This document shows positions 44,903 to 54,306 of a DNA stretch of 64,000 nucleotides, piece by piece. Position numbers and translations under genes: made by a program. The notes under the pieces are model-generated. The model made no database searches and was not told where the DNA came from. It saw only the letters and a program-made list of their open reading frames with translations. Position 1 is the stretch's first letter. Each line of letters opens with the position of its first letter. This stretch comes from Triatoma infestans (Eukaryota; Arthropoda; Insecta; Hemiptera; Reduviidae), in assembly GCA_011037195.1 (NCBI GenBank), contig JAAEAF010001988.1, positions 46,741 through 110,740 of the forward strand, given 5' to 3'.

Positions 44903-46256
44903 AGTTTCGTGAAGCTCATCTTCCGTCATCCTACCGGCCAATCAGTTTACTACCTATCATGGGTAAGGTACTTGAACGGCTCCTCTTCAAACGAATCTTT
45001 CCTCTTTTAGAAGGTTTTCTTCCAAATCATCAGTTTGGTTTCCGTAGCTCCCACTCACCAATTCACCAGTGCCACCGCCTTATTGACACCATCTCATCTG
45101 CCCTTGAGCAGAAGCAGTATTGCCCGGGTGTCTTCCTGGACATCGCTCAGGCGTTTGACCGGGTTTGGCATGCGGGTTTGTTGTGGAAGCTCAAGGGAGT
45201 CCTTCCCTCTCCCTACTATATGATCCTTAAATCATACCTGTCTGATCGTTTCTTCTGGGTTCGTTCTGGCTCCTCCAGATCTTCTATCCTTCCAATCTCT
45301 GCAGGTGTACCCCAAGGCAGTGTCCTTGCTCCTCTCCTATATATTTTCTATACTGCAGATATTCCTTTCCACCCAAAAACAATCCTTCATTCCTACGCTG
45401 ATGACACATGTGTTATTGCTCCAAATCCCGATCCTGTTTCCGCATCCCGTGCACTACAATCCCATATCATCTCTCTACAAGACTGGCTTATCCGGTGGAG
45501 AATAAAGGTCAATCCCACTAAAAGCAAATGCGTTTCCTTCACCCTCCGCCGCGCTACTCTCCCGCCCATCCTCCTTCATGGGACTATAATACCGACAGTG
45601 GACAAAGTCCGATATTTAGGACTTTATCTAGACAAAAGACTTACTTGGAATCCGCATACACGATTAAAAAGACTTGAACTAAACAGACGTTACAAACTTC
45701 TCTCGAGACTACTTGACCGACGCTCTAAACTTTCTCTTGAAAACAAAAGTCTTATCTACAACACTATTATAAAGCCCCTCTGGACGTACGGATGCGAGGT
45801 CTGGGGTTCGACCAAGCATTCCAACACATATCGCATTCAAGCTTTTCAATCCAAAACCCTCAGAAGAATTACCAATGCCCCGTTCTATGTTTCCAACCTA
45901 ACCCTTCACAATGACCTCAAAATCCCTTTTGTTCATCAGTTCATAAAATCACGTTACAAGAAATTCCATAACCTCATATCCAACCATTCTACCCTTTAGT
46001 CCAACAACTCTCTTCTCTTTCTATTCCACACAACCCTTCCAGGAGACAGAAACGCCACTGGCCGCGCGACCATCTAACTCTTGTTAGCATTTTATAGCAA
46101 TAATTAGGGAGTACCTCCACTGGGAGGCATCTCCTAACAAGACATTCACGCCCTTTTTTATGTCACTACTATCATATTCACTCATAATACTGTTTGTATA
46201 GTTGTGAATTTCTTAATAAAACGAAAAAAAAAAAAAAAAAAAAAAGTTTCGTGAAG
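44903..46256 (+). mobile_element. Young 5'-truncated Jockey-like LINE with intact target duplication
   Basis: Flanked by identical 12-bp direct repeats AGTTTCGTGAAG at 44903-44914 and 46245-46256. Element body 44915-46244 has the reverse-transcriptase reading frame open from its first bases, a 3' untranslated part, an AATAAA signal at 46215-46220 and a poly(A) tail of about 22. Exact target duplication, an unbroken frame and a clean tail mark a recent insertion by target-primed reverse transcription. Confidence 0.95.
44917..45999 (+). CDS. Jockey-type reverse transcriptase, C-terminal 360 codons
   Basis: Enzyme part of a non-LTR retrotransposon ORF2 that would copy its mRNA onto nicked chromosomal DNA. 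The frame opens at the truncation point with YRPISLLPIMGKVLERL, so the Met at 44959 is internal. Counting from that Met: FGFRSSHSP near 26-34, FLDIAQAFDRVWH at 59-71 (catalytic Asp 61), AGVPQGSVLAPLLY at 115-128, YADD at 146-149 (catalytic Asps 148-149), RYLGLYLDKRLTW near 218-230, and YGCEVWGS near 274. No stop or frameshift up to the TAG at 45997-45999. The N-terminal endonuclease, ORF1 and promoter are missing, so the copy is not self-sufficient. Decayed relatives lie at 58005 and 63420. Confidence 0.93.
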   Translation, partial: HLPSSYRPISLLPIMGKVLERLLFKRIFPLLEGFLPNHQFGFRSSHSPIHQCHRLIDTISSALEQKQYCPGVFLDIAQAFDRVWHAGLLWKLKGVLPSPYYMILKSYLSDRFFWVRSGSSRSSILPISAGVPQGSVLAPLLYIFYTADIPFHPKTILHSYADDTCVIAPNPDPVSASRALQSHIISLQDWLIRWRIKVNPTKSKCVSFTLRRATLPPILLHGTIIPTVDKVRYLGLYLDKRLTWNPHTRLKRLELNRRYKLLSRLLDRRSKLSLENKSLIYNTIIKPLWTYGCEVWGSTKHSNTYRIQAFQSKTLRRITNAPFYVSNLTLHNDLKIPFVHQFIKSRYKKFHNLISNHSTL

Positions 46257-47030
46257 TGTTGCCGCAAAGTTTAACAAAATAGATTTTACTTTATTAAATG
46301 CCAGTTTTCCTACACTCAAAAAGTTTAGAAGCAGAAATATTTACCATTAGAGGGTAATAGGTAAACCTAGATAGTGGTAACGATTAACAAGTTCTATGCT
46401 TACCTGCAAAGAAAATATTACGGATTTTCTTTTTATGTGTACTACGAGTACTTAAACAGTAAAGAACAGTAAAATTAGGATTTTCACAAATTGAGGAACT
46501 ACTTAGTTGTTTTGTTTGATGAGTGCGTGTTGGGATGCGGTACCTTTGAAGTTCTGGGTTATTTATCCTGGGAGGGCAGAAAAAACGATTCTAATGTGGC
46601 TGAACCAGATAACTTCAGTTTTCTTTTCTTTGAAATCGCTCTTGAGGATGTTTCAGAAATATCTGTATCCTGGTCAGAGGCCTCAATACCGTGTGGTGTT
46701 TTCCCATCTCGATTACTCTTCATTGATACCTGCCTGTTGTAAATGTTTGGAGATCTTCCTCACAAATTTTTTGCTAGAGTTCAGATAGTTCAGTTGTCTT
46801 TACAGAAAGTCTGTTATTTTTAAATCAGGTAAATTTAACGATATTATTATTTTTTTAAGGTTCTAATTTTTTTATGCAATGAAGAGTAGAAAGGAGACAT
46901 ATTTTCTGAAAAGTAAGAGTGGTTGATTTCAACCAATTTTTAGGTATATTTCAGCGTTTAAATACAAGTAAAAAATGGCCCGCGAAGATTTCATAAAGCT
47001 TTCTTTAACCGTTTGCCATATAAATTTAAC
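46257..47030. other. No gene recognised
   Basis: Overlapping ORFs of 83 and 93 codons at 46491-46788 lie in less AT-rich sequence but show no known domain. Confidence 0.45.
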
Positions 47031-47032
47031 TA

Positions 47033-47965
47033 CGAGGCATGTCCAGAAAGTAAGTGTACTGAGGCTTTCACGGCCGGAGGGATTTTGTTTTCGACAGTTG
47101 GCTACACTGTCGTGTAGCCTGATTCCTCCCCTCCGCAACGAGACCGGTTCGAGGTCAATACGTTGAGAACTGTCGACGCGACAATACGTTTCGTGAAAAA
47201 TGTCAATCCAATCTCCCACCAAGTGTGAAATATTCAAGGTCGGGCAAGAGTTTTTGAGACGCTACAAACTCCATGAAGATGAATTTCTCCGCTCTGTCAT
47301 TACTGGAGATGAAACTTGGGTTGCACACTAAACACCTGAAACCAAAAGGCAGTCTCAACAGTGGCGTCACACCTCTTCACCCTCCGCCAAAAAGTTCAAA
47401 ATCACAGAGTCAGCCAAGAAAATCATGGCATCCGTGTTTTAGGACTGTCAAGGCATAATTTTAATTGAATATATGCCTCAAGGGGAGACCATCAACTCTG
47501 CAAGATACTGTGAGACCCTAAAAAAATTGCGGAGGGCGATTCAGAACAAAAGGAGAGGCATGCTGACAAAGGGAGTCTGCCTGCTGCACGACAATGCCAG
47601 ACCACACACTGCTTGCCTCGTTTAAATGGGATGTCCTGAACCATCCCGCGCATTCCCCTGACCTAGCACCTTCAGATTACTATCTCTTTACCTCCCTGAA
47701 GCTGCACATGGGTGGAAAAAGGTTTTCAACCGACGAGGAGGTGAAGGGGGAGGTGGAGAAGTGGACGAAGGGGTTGGCGGGAAACTACTTCGAGGAAGGC
47801 ATCAAAAAATTAATACCCCGGTTCACCACCTGCATTGAGAGGAATGGTGACTATGTCGAAAAATAGCTCACATATGTACTAATGTAACCAGGTAATTTTT
47901 TTGTTCAAATAAAAATTTTTGTATCCCACAAAAATTCAGTACACTTACTTGCTGGACATGCCTCG
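47033..47965 (+). mobile_element. Mariner element, N-terminally deleted
   Basis: Terminal inverted repeats of 30 bp (CGAGGCATGTCCAGAAAGTA and on to TACTGA) with one mismatch, between TA dinucleotides at 47031-47032 and 47966-47967. Length 933 bp. It belongs to a different mariner lineage from the element at 7416, judging by the inverted repeats and transposase. Confidence 0.93.
47202..47866 (+). pseudogene. Mariner transposase relic: catalytic domain without DNA-binding domain
   Basis: Opens MSIQSPTKCE at 47202, then jumps into EFLRRYKLHEDEFLRSVITG, so the helix-turn-helix part (over 100 residues) is deleted. The catalytic triad is visible: GDETW near 47307, LLHDNARPH near 47583-47606, SPDLAPSDYYLF near 47655-47690. 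Stops replace Tyr in VAHY (47328-47330) and Trp in SVFW (47440-47442). A deletion near 47615 removes about seven residues and shifts the frame. The C-terminal part GKRFSTDEEVKGEVEKWTKG is open to the natural stop. It is the complement of the relic at 7607, which kept the DNA-binding half. Confidence 0.92.
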
Positions 47966-47967
47966 TA

Positions 47968-49438
47968 TTATCGGAAAATAATATTGGACCATTTCTTAAT
48001 TTGATACGGAAAAATTCAAGATTATTGAAACGATTGAATCCAATATGTTTACAAATAATTTTCAACGATTTCATTTAAATCTTTTCCTTTAGAAAAAGAT
48101 ATATTTTCAATTCTAATATCGCTGTAATGTATGAATTGTTCGAGATTATAAAACTGTATTTGCCCAGTATTGATTATCACGTTTTAACAAAATTATTTTC
48201 TTTGTGTAACCTTTAAGTTTTCTTTTTTTATTTTTTTAAATTATCCTTTTGTAATACAGCAAAAGAGCTTCTTTTAAATATTTTTCAGATATATCAACTT
48301 TTTTAACGATCGTCTGGTTTTTAATTGACTTAATATCTGCAACTACATTGTCAATACGTGAAAGAAGTATACGAGTATACTAATAAGATTACCAGGGTAC
48401 TCGCAACCTTAATTACACATTTGACATGTTTTCATTTGAGTTACTCAATTGCACTGTTCGTATTTTAATAAAAACACTATAAGAGAAACATTTGGGCAAA
48501 AAAAATCACGTGAATTCAAGCTCAAAAAATCCACTAAAAATTACGTTTAATTACAGAGCGTTATGAAAGATGCATACACATTTAATATTCAAGCCCTATT
48601 CTCCTGTGTACATAATATTATGATATATTTATTAAAAACGCTGCTAGAATACTAAATTTGAAGAAAATCTGTGTATAAGAAATGCAATTTAATAGATACT
48701 TTGAGTTTTTGATAATGTGAAGGTTGCACTCTTGAATTACTGAAGGAATAAAAAATATGCATTCTATTAACTTTCCATGCAAAATAATTCGCATAGTACT
48801 TAAATGGGGAAAATTGCCTTTTCTTTAATAGTATTTTTGTTACCAAGTTAACTAGAAATAGAGAAGATTGTTGATCAAAAGGCCAAGTGCAATACATTAG
48901 GAATGCTAGGAACTCCAAGACTCTTTGTACAAAGATCAATGGCACCATGTTTATCGAGAAATTCTAGTGGCAACCGTTAACTTTTGAAGGTCTGAGAGAT
49001 CAATAGTAAAAATTTATAAGTCTTTGTTAAAAAAACCTTCTTCTACTTAATAAAAAGTTTAATATTTCTTTTTTTGTATTGTCCATAAAAGTATCATCTT
49101 TCGTAATTAATGTTCGAATTTTTTTTATCCTAAATTATACAATTATCTATCGATATATTAGTTTTTATAATTTCTTTTGTAAAAATTGAATAAACCAGGT
49201 AAATCAAACTAAATTTTCACTTTAATTTATTAATTAATATCTTGAGAATCAACACTTGTAACAAATAAATGTTATAAATTTGATGTTTGTTTAATATATT
49301 TTACAATATTAACGGAATTAAAAACATCGCTTAATAAACAAGAAAAATAATTGAAACAGAAAGTGTATTATTATTTTTTAATTACAAGAAAACTTCTGGT
49401 GTGAAACATTCAAACGAAATTCATTTATTGCAGTTAAT
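47968..49438. other. No gene recognised
   Basis: AT-rich. The 98-codon minus ORF at 48652-48948 has no motif. Confidence 0.5.
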
Positions 49439-49439
49439 A

Positions 49440-50389
49440 TCTACATATATATAAAAATTCAGCATCCGTATGTTTGTGTCCGCAAAACTCGAAAAGTAGT
49501 CGATGGATTGACTTGAAAAATTTTGACACAACGTTGCATTTCTATATAGGCGTGTTTATATATATACTTTTTACTTCGAAGTTACCACATAAAAACGGGA
49601 ACTTCTCAGAGCGTTTTGCGAGTTTGGCAGAAATAGACAGACGCAGGCACGTTGCGATGGTGGCGCGCTCTCTGAACCTCTTTCTCAACTATTTATAAGT
49701 CGCTCTATTCCGAAGTTTCCATGAAAACGGGAAATTCCGAGCTAAAATCCGTTCAAACGGCTATATTGCGTTAGCACTTGCTTCTTCAAATATTGCGTTA
49801 GCACTTGCTCTTAAACTGTCATGCACTTAAACATGCACTTCACAGAAAACCCAACATGTAACATTTCTAAAACATCAGGAATGGGGTAAAGGTTCTTCGG
49901 GCGTGCAAAATCATAGTATGGGATGAGTGTACAATGGCTTATAAGAAGTTATTGGAAGCATTAGACCATACATTGAAAGACTTGCGAAATAATCAGGTTT
50001 TACTAACCGGTGACTTCAGGCAAACGCTTCCAGTGATACCTCGCTCAACACCAGCTGATGAATTGCATGCCTGCTTGAAATATTCAACTCTTTGGAGCAC
50101 AGTAAAAAAAAAATCATTTAACAACGAATATGAGAGTTCAACTTCAAAACGATCCAACAGCTGCCATATTTTCAAGACAATTACTCGAACTCGGTAACGG
50201 CACTGTTCCTACAAATCCGGAAACGGAGAAAAATCACCTTCCCATCTAATTTCTATAACATTGTACATTCAAAAGAAGAATTAGTAGACAGGGTATACCA
50301 AAGCATTGAAACAAATTATCAAAAATCACGCATGGTTAAGGCCTAAAAATCAGACTGAGCCACAGCGAAGCGTGGACGGGTTAGCTAGT
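49440..50389 (+). mobile_element. Internally deleted Helitron
   Basis: 5' end TCTACATATATATAAAAATT after an A (49439), with the usual Helitron 5' text following (GTTTGTGTCCGCAAAACTCG, GATTGACTTGAAAAATTTTG). The 3' end has a small hairpin, CCAC-A-GC, loop GAA, GC-GTGG (50360-50375), and terminates CTAGT at 50385-50389, matching the CTRRT rule. The base after CTAGT is C where a T is expected. Helitrons move by rolling-circle replication and make no target duplication. The replication-initiator domain is gone and only a helicase scrap remains. Confidence 0.85.
49892..50346 (+). pseudogene. Helitron (Pif1-type) helicase fragment
   Basis: ACKIIVWDECTMAYKKLLEA near 49901-49957 has the Walker B-like DE. 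QVLLTGDFRQTLPVIPRST follows at 49996-50052 (GDFRQxLPV motif). After a slip in the A-run at 50103-50112 the frame continues LTTNMRVQLQNDPTAAIFSR and LLELGNGTVP, then after another break KEELVDRVYQSIETNYQK near 50274-50327. Walker A and the C-terminal motifs are absent. Confidence 0.9.
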
Positions 50390-51039
50390 CATTATATATA
50401 AGTGACAAAATTTATTTAAACACAAAACTATATATATTATTATTTATCCTAACATAAAGACAGACGTACGTAGTAGGGGGATTGGTACCTACTTACTAAC
50501 CTCGGCAAATAGAGAAATGGATTATACCAGCAGAGCCGCACGAAGAGCACTAAAAAATTTGAAATTTAACGCCACTAATTCCGCAGAACTCTTTGAAATC
50601 AATTTTTTTTTTTTTTTTTTTTAATAAAATATTTCAAATAAAAATTATACGTATCTATCTATAAAGCAAGCTTAAAAAAATCATTGTTAACCGCTTTCAA
50701 GAAAATTCCGAAAAATCACAAATACCTTCAGATCTGGAATTCTATCAATGCTTCTAATTATATGCATCAATAATTAGGCAGTAAAAACCAATGCAATAGA
50801 ATATAGACTAGAAACATACTGTATTTATGTAAGCTACATGATACAGGGGGTCTGGCCCAACATTACAAAGTAAACAAAAAAAATATATAGCCGGGAGCCC
50901 TATTGTCACAAGTGTGTTGTTGAGATGCAGGAACCAATGGTTTTTTGAATGCGATAGCAGGTTGATTGTTGTTAGATAATTTATTATAACATCAAAGCAT
51001 TTTTTTAAAGGTTCATTTCCAATACAATATATATATTAT
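50390..51039. other. No gene recognised
   Basis: AT-rich; poly(T) at about 50605-50622. Confidence 0.5.
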
Positions 51040-51491
51040 ACTGAAATGGGAATTTAGTGGAAAGCTTAATGATAAACTTAGCCCCCCCCCCCCCCCAAAG
51101 CCCCAAAAAATCAATTTTCCCGGGGAAAATATTTTATAAATAAAAGTGATCGACATTTAAGTGTGTAGATAGTATAGAAAGTTTAACAAAAATTTTTGGA
51201 GCCGTTTTCGAGAAGAATCGCCAAAAATGATTAAAAAAAAAAAAATGTATCTAATTTTGTCGCATGATTAATTATGGCCAAACTTTCGTTTGTGATGCTG
51301 TTATATTTATACTTCAACAAAATATCCTGTTTAAGCTTCCTGACATATTTCGTTTTTAAGATATTTTCTTCATACACCCATAGATATTCGCTAAAAACCT
51401 TTTTGTATGTACTTTCGGCACCTCAAAATATTTCCGGTGAAAATTTGACACTATCGTAATTACTTCCTCTTACTAGAGTAAGAGGAAGTAA
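51040..51491 (-). repeat. Dispersed repeat D with intact terminal hairpin; C15 tract
   Basis: Minus-strand copy. Terminal hairpin is perfect: TTACTTCCTCTTACT at 51460-51474, AG, and AGTAAGAGGAAGTAA at 51477-51491. Inner landmarks are TTTCCGGTGAAAATTTGACA and AAATAAAAGTGATCGACATT. A run of 15 C at 51082-51096 is unusual for this AT-rich sequence. Confidence 0.7.
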
Positions 51492-51630
51492 TAAATACAA
51501 TTCAGTGGTAAATTTAGGCCAGCTGCATTTTTTCTGTGCCTAGGTTAATTTAAAAGACATGAAATTTTATGTTTTCTTTGAAATTTATATTTTCATCTAA
51601 ATATTAATTTAAAGGTATTTATTTATAATA

Positions 51631-51920
51631 TGTAATGGGATCCGAATAATTAAAGATTCATAGGATCCGAACAGCGGATAAGCACATTAAATGAATCAAA
51701 ATTTAATTACTCCCCCCCCTCGTAGGCCAGACTAGGAAGGGACCTTTCGATGCATATAATAAACAGAGCGACATCAGTAATGTTCAGAACAGTTTACGAC
51801 CAGTTTAAATCCAGTCAGCAACCTATCTGCTTCCTTCTTATTACACCGCCAGTCTTTCACTTTATATTTCTCTTGCTACCTAACTTCTATTTTACTGTAA
51901 ATGATTCGGATTCCATAACA
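51631..51920 (+). repeat. LTR-like repeat B fragment with inverted second start
   Basis: TGTAATGGGATCCGAATAAT start at 51631; GGCCAGACTAGG, ACAGTTTACGACCAGTTTAA and TTTATATTTCTCTTGCTACC blocks follow. At about 51895-51920 the sequence GATTCGGATTCCATAACA is an inverted copy of the LTR start, so a second, minus-oriented fragment abuts it. Confidence 0.55.
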
Positions 51921-52002
51921 TATATATATATTGGATTTATGACACTGAAGTCAAGGATCATTTTATAGATATCATTATCCACCTAGGAAAAATATCAATG
52001 TA

Positions 52003-52105
52003 TTTAAAGGTATTTATAATATGTAATGGGATCCGAATCATTAAAGATTCATAGGATCCGAACAGCGGGGAAGCACATTAAATGAATCAAAATTTAATCT
52101 CATGA
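52003..52105 (+). repeat. Direct duplicate of the LTR B start and its flank
   Basis: AAAGGTATTTATAATATGTA, GGGATCCGAATCATTAAAG and AGCACATTAAATGAATCAAA repeat 51610-51705 almost exactly, including about 20 bp upstream of the LTR start. The shared flank points to duplication of the locus, not to a second insertion. Confidence 0.65.
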
Positions 52106-52603
52106 ATCCTTATTAGGAGAATGCTTGAACTTCAAATCGATCAAGACAATTACTAATGTTCTATTCTTCACGATGTCCGTCCATAGTTTTTTTGAATTAC
52201 TTACCATTTCTGCAATGATGTCTCCATGAGTACTAACTATACTCATGGCACATCTAGATATGAATGACGATACAAATCTCGAACAGCTAACGATGTACTT
52301 TGTTCTTTAACCAAGATGTTTTAACCGGACGGTTTCCATATCCACCCGATTGGTGTTATTTCAGATCTTTTAGGAAAAGATTATTATCATGTTTGAGTTC
52401 TTGTGCGTTTGTTAGTAACAGAGTTTTAGTCGCTTAATATATTAGAATCTTGAAATCTGGAGCTTTAAGTATTGAGACAAAAAAAGTAGCAAAGTTTTGT
52501 GAAACTTTTTTTTAAAAAAAAAGTTGTAAAACGAACTGCTGATCACACCCAGCTTAAAGTTAGGTAGGCCAGTGGAAATAGCTAAATTCTTGTCAACGAA
52601 CAC

Positions 52604-52900
52604 ATGTCATTAGATAAGGAATATCAGGCTTTCAAGAGTACGGAAACCAGGATTATTGGTATTGAGAAAGTAGTGAAGAATATTCGAACTAAAGTTGGAA
52701 AAGTTAGAAGAGAGGATGTGATTTCTATTATGACTTTGATGTCAATTCAAACGAAAATCTACTTTTGCGGAATAATCAGGGAAAGAGTTAACACATTTCC
52801 AGCATTTAGAGAAGAAGAGAGGCATAGCGAAGTTAGGAAGAGGTTAAAGAAATTGTCTAGAAAAAAATTTATGAATAAGAAGCGAAAAATTTCTGAGTGA
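52604..52900 (+). CDS. Unrecognised 98-codon ORF, Lys/Arg/Glu-rich
   Basis: I do not recognise it. MSLDKEYQAFKSTETRIIGI leads into a charged helical-looking sequence ending in a basic cluster (RKRLKKLSRKKFMNKKRK). No membrane segment or catalytic motif. The composition is more protein-like than the AT-rich ORFs around it. Together with the ORF at 53141 it may be the remains of one gene broken by stops and frameshifts near 52900-53110. Both end just before a hammerhead repeat on the opposite strand. Confidence 0.3.
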   Translation: MSLDKEYQAFKSTETRIIGIEKVVKNIRTKVGKVRREDVISIMTLMSIQTKIYFCGIIRERVNTFPAFREEERHSEVRKRLKKLSRKKFMNKKRKISE

Positions 52901-53140
52901 GACGAAGATAAGAGACGGAGTCTGAGCACTATAGATATTAAATGTCAGGATTTATCAAACATGAAAATAGGATTGGTCATGTGGAAGCTTCTAAATCAGT
53001 GAGGATTAGTACTATTAAATATGATGTAACTAAGGCGTTTGGTAACCTCTTAGAGTTCTAAAAATTTAAGAAATAATGGATTTATCAGGAATAAAGTTCA
53101 ATTTGAGGCTGATGCTAAGTTTTGCAAGAAAACTTACTTT

Positions 53141-53362
53141 GTGGCAAAGATTATGGATAAATTAGACAGTGAGGAAATTAACAGATACTTGTTGAACAGA
53201 ATTTTGCTGGGAGCGTTGAAAGTTAAAGGTTCCAATTCAGTAATGTGTGGCTACAAATGTCTGGACTTTGACATCCTGCTAGGCAGCATGCTCAAAGGAC
53301 GAACCGACGGCGTTCATCTTGATATTCGTAGAGTACCTACAGTGCGCTTAGAAGTTATTTAG
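53141..53362 (+). CDS. Unrecognised 73-codon ORF
   Basis: The frame is also open a little upstream of this (non-ATG) start. It contains DKLDSEEINRYLLNRILLGA and CGYKCLDFDILLGSMLKGRT, with a hydrophobic/charged pattern like a folded domain. No family match by eye. Possibly the C-terminal part of the same lost gene as 52604-52900. Confidence 0.25.
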   Translation: MAKIMDKLDSEEINRYLLNRILLGALKVKGSNSVMCGYKCLDFDILLGSMLKGRTDGVHLDIRRVPTVRLEVI

Positions 53363-53369
53363 ATAGAAT

Positions 53370-53530
53370 AAGTTTTCATATATGATTTTATCCGTCCATG
53401 CATGCTTCATTTTGTTGGTTCTAACCGGTTTCGGATTCTCATCCATCATCAGAATAAGGCTATACATTCGCGTAGCTAGTTGGCTTCAACTTGCTCGGAA
53501 TGTTGATTTCATGCGGGAAGCTAATATAGT
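53370..53530 (-). repeat. Hammerhead repeat subfamily 2
   Basis: Minus strand order: GCATGAAATCAACATTCCGA, AAGTTGAAGCCAACTAGC, the hammerhead motif, AGAACCAACAAAATGAAGCA, GGACGGATAAAATCATA. Relatives are at 8465-8725 (decayed) and around 60858-60920 (motif mostly deleted). Confidence 0.65.
53423..53452 (-). ncRNA. Minimal hammerhead ribozyme motif, subfamily 2
   Basis: Minus strand: CUGAUGA, extra U, stem II GGAU-GAGA-AUCC, GAAA, ACCGGUU. Core residues are all present and stem II is perfectly paired though its sequence is wholly different from the foldback subfamily. The nucleotide at the cleavage position is U, where the other copies have C. Stem I next to the core pairs only weakly. Confidence 0.6.
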
Positions 53531-54242
53531 AATATTAGTATGTATAAGCAGTGTATTTTAGCGAAAAAAAATAGGAAGTTATATAAGCTATAATTAAAAA
53601 TTAAATAGGGTATATATTGTATAGCGTGTATTGAAAGGTAATTTAAATTATTTCTTTTTAGTAAAATGTTAAGTGGTATAGGTTAGTTTGCTCTGTTGTT
53701 TTCATTCTTAATTAGGTAAAGCGAAATGTCAAATTCAAACTTACAGACCCAGTGAAGCGAAAATACATACAAACACCCAGACCCAGTCATTTCTAAAAAC
53801 ATTATTTCGCATATATGGCCATCCTCACAAAAATATATATAATTCCAGTAAATTCTTAATTAGACTGAAAACTGTGAAAATTGAATTCTTATTAATTTAA
53901 AAATTGTTTCCAAGGAAATTATTAGAATCTCTACACTAATATAGAGAAATCGTGTATTTGATTGGATTAATAATAAAGAGGATGAAGGCATAGAAGTGGC
54001 TGTACAATATGTAATAAAGAAATGAAATGTAGAGAAATGGAAGCTTACAGTATATCTGTTATATTAGAGAAATCTCGGATGTTTAATTGGACCAGTAAAG
54101 ATACAATAGTTGTATAGTACTCACAACGGAGTAATAGCTTACGTCAAGCACGAATGGTTAGACAATGTGTAGACAGCGTACACCTCTAAGCAATAGTAGT
54201 TATGAGAGCATCAGTGTATGCAGTCAACGCAGTGTTTGTGTA

Positions 54243-54246
<4 letters not shown>
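53531..54246. other. No gene recognised
   Basis: AT-rich; nothing identifiable before the microsatellite. Confidence 0.5.
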
Positions 54247-54284
<38 letters not shown>

Positions 54285-54306
54285 CGTGTACGTGAGAGAG
54301 AGAGAA
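54247..54306 (+). repeat. Compound microsatellite (TG)n-(CGTG)-(GA)n
   Basis: (TG)n to about 54280, CGTGCGTGTACGT, then (GA)n. Confidence 0.9.
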
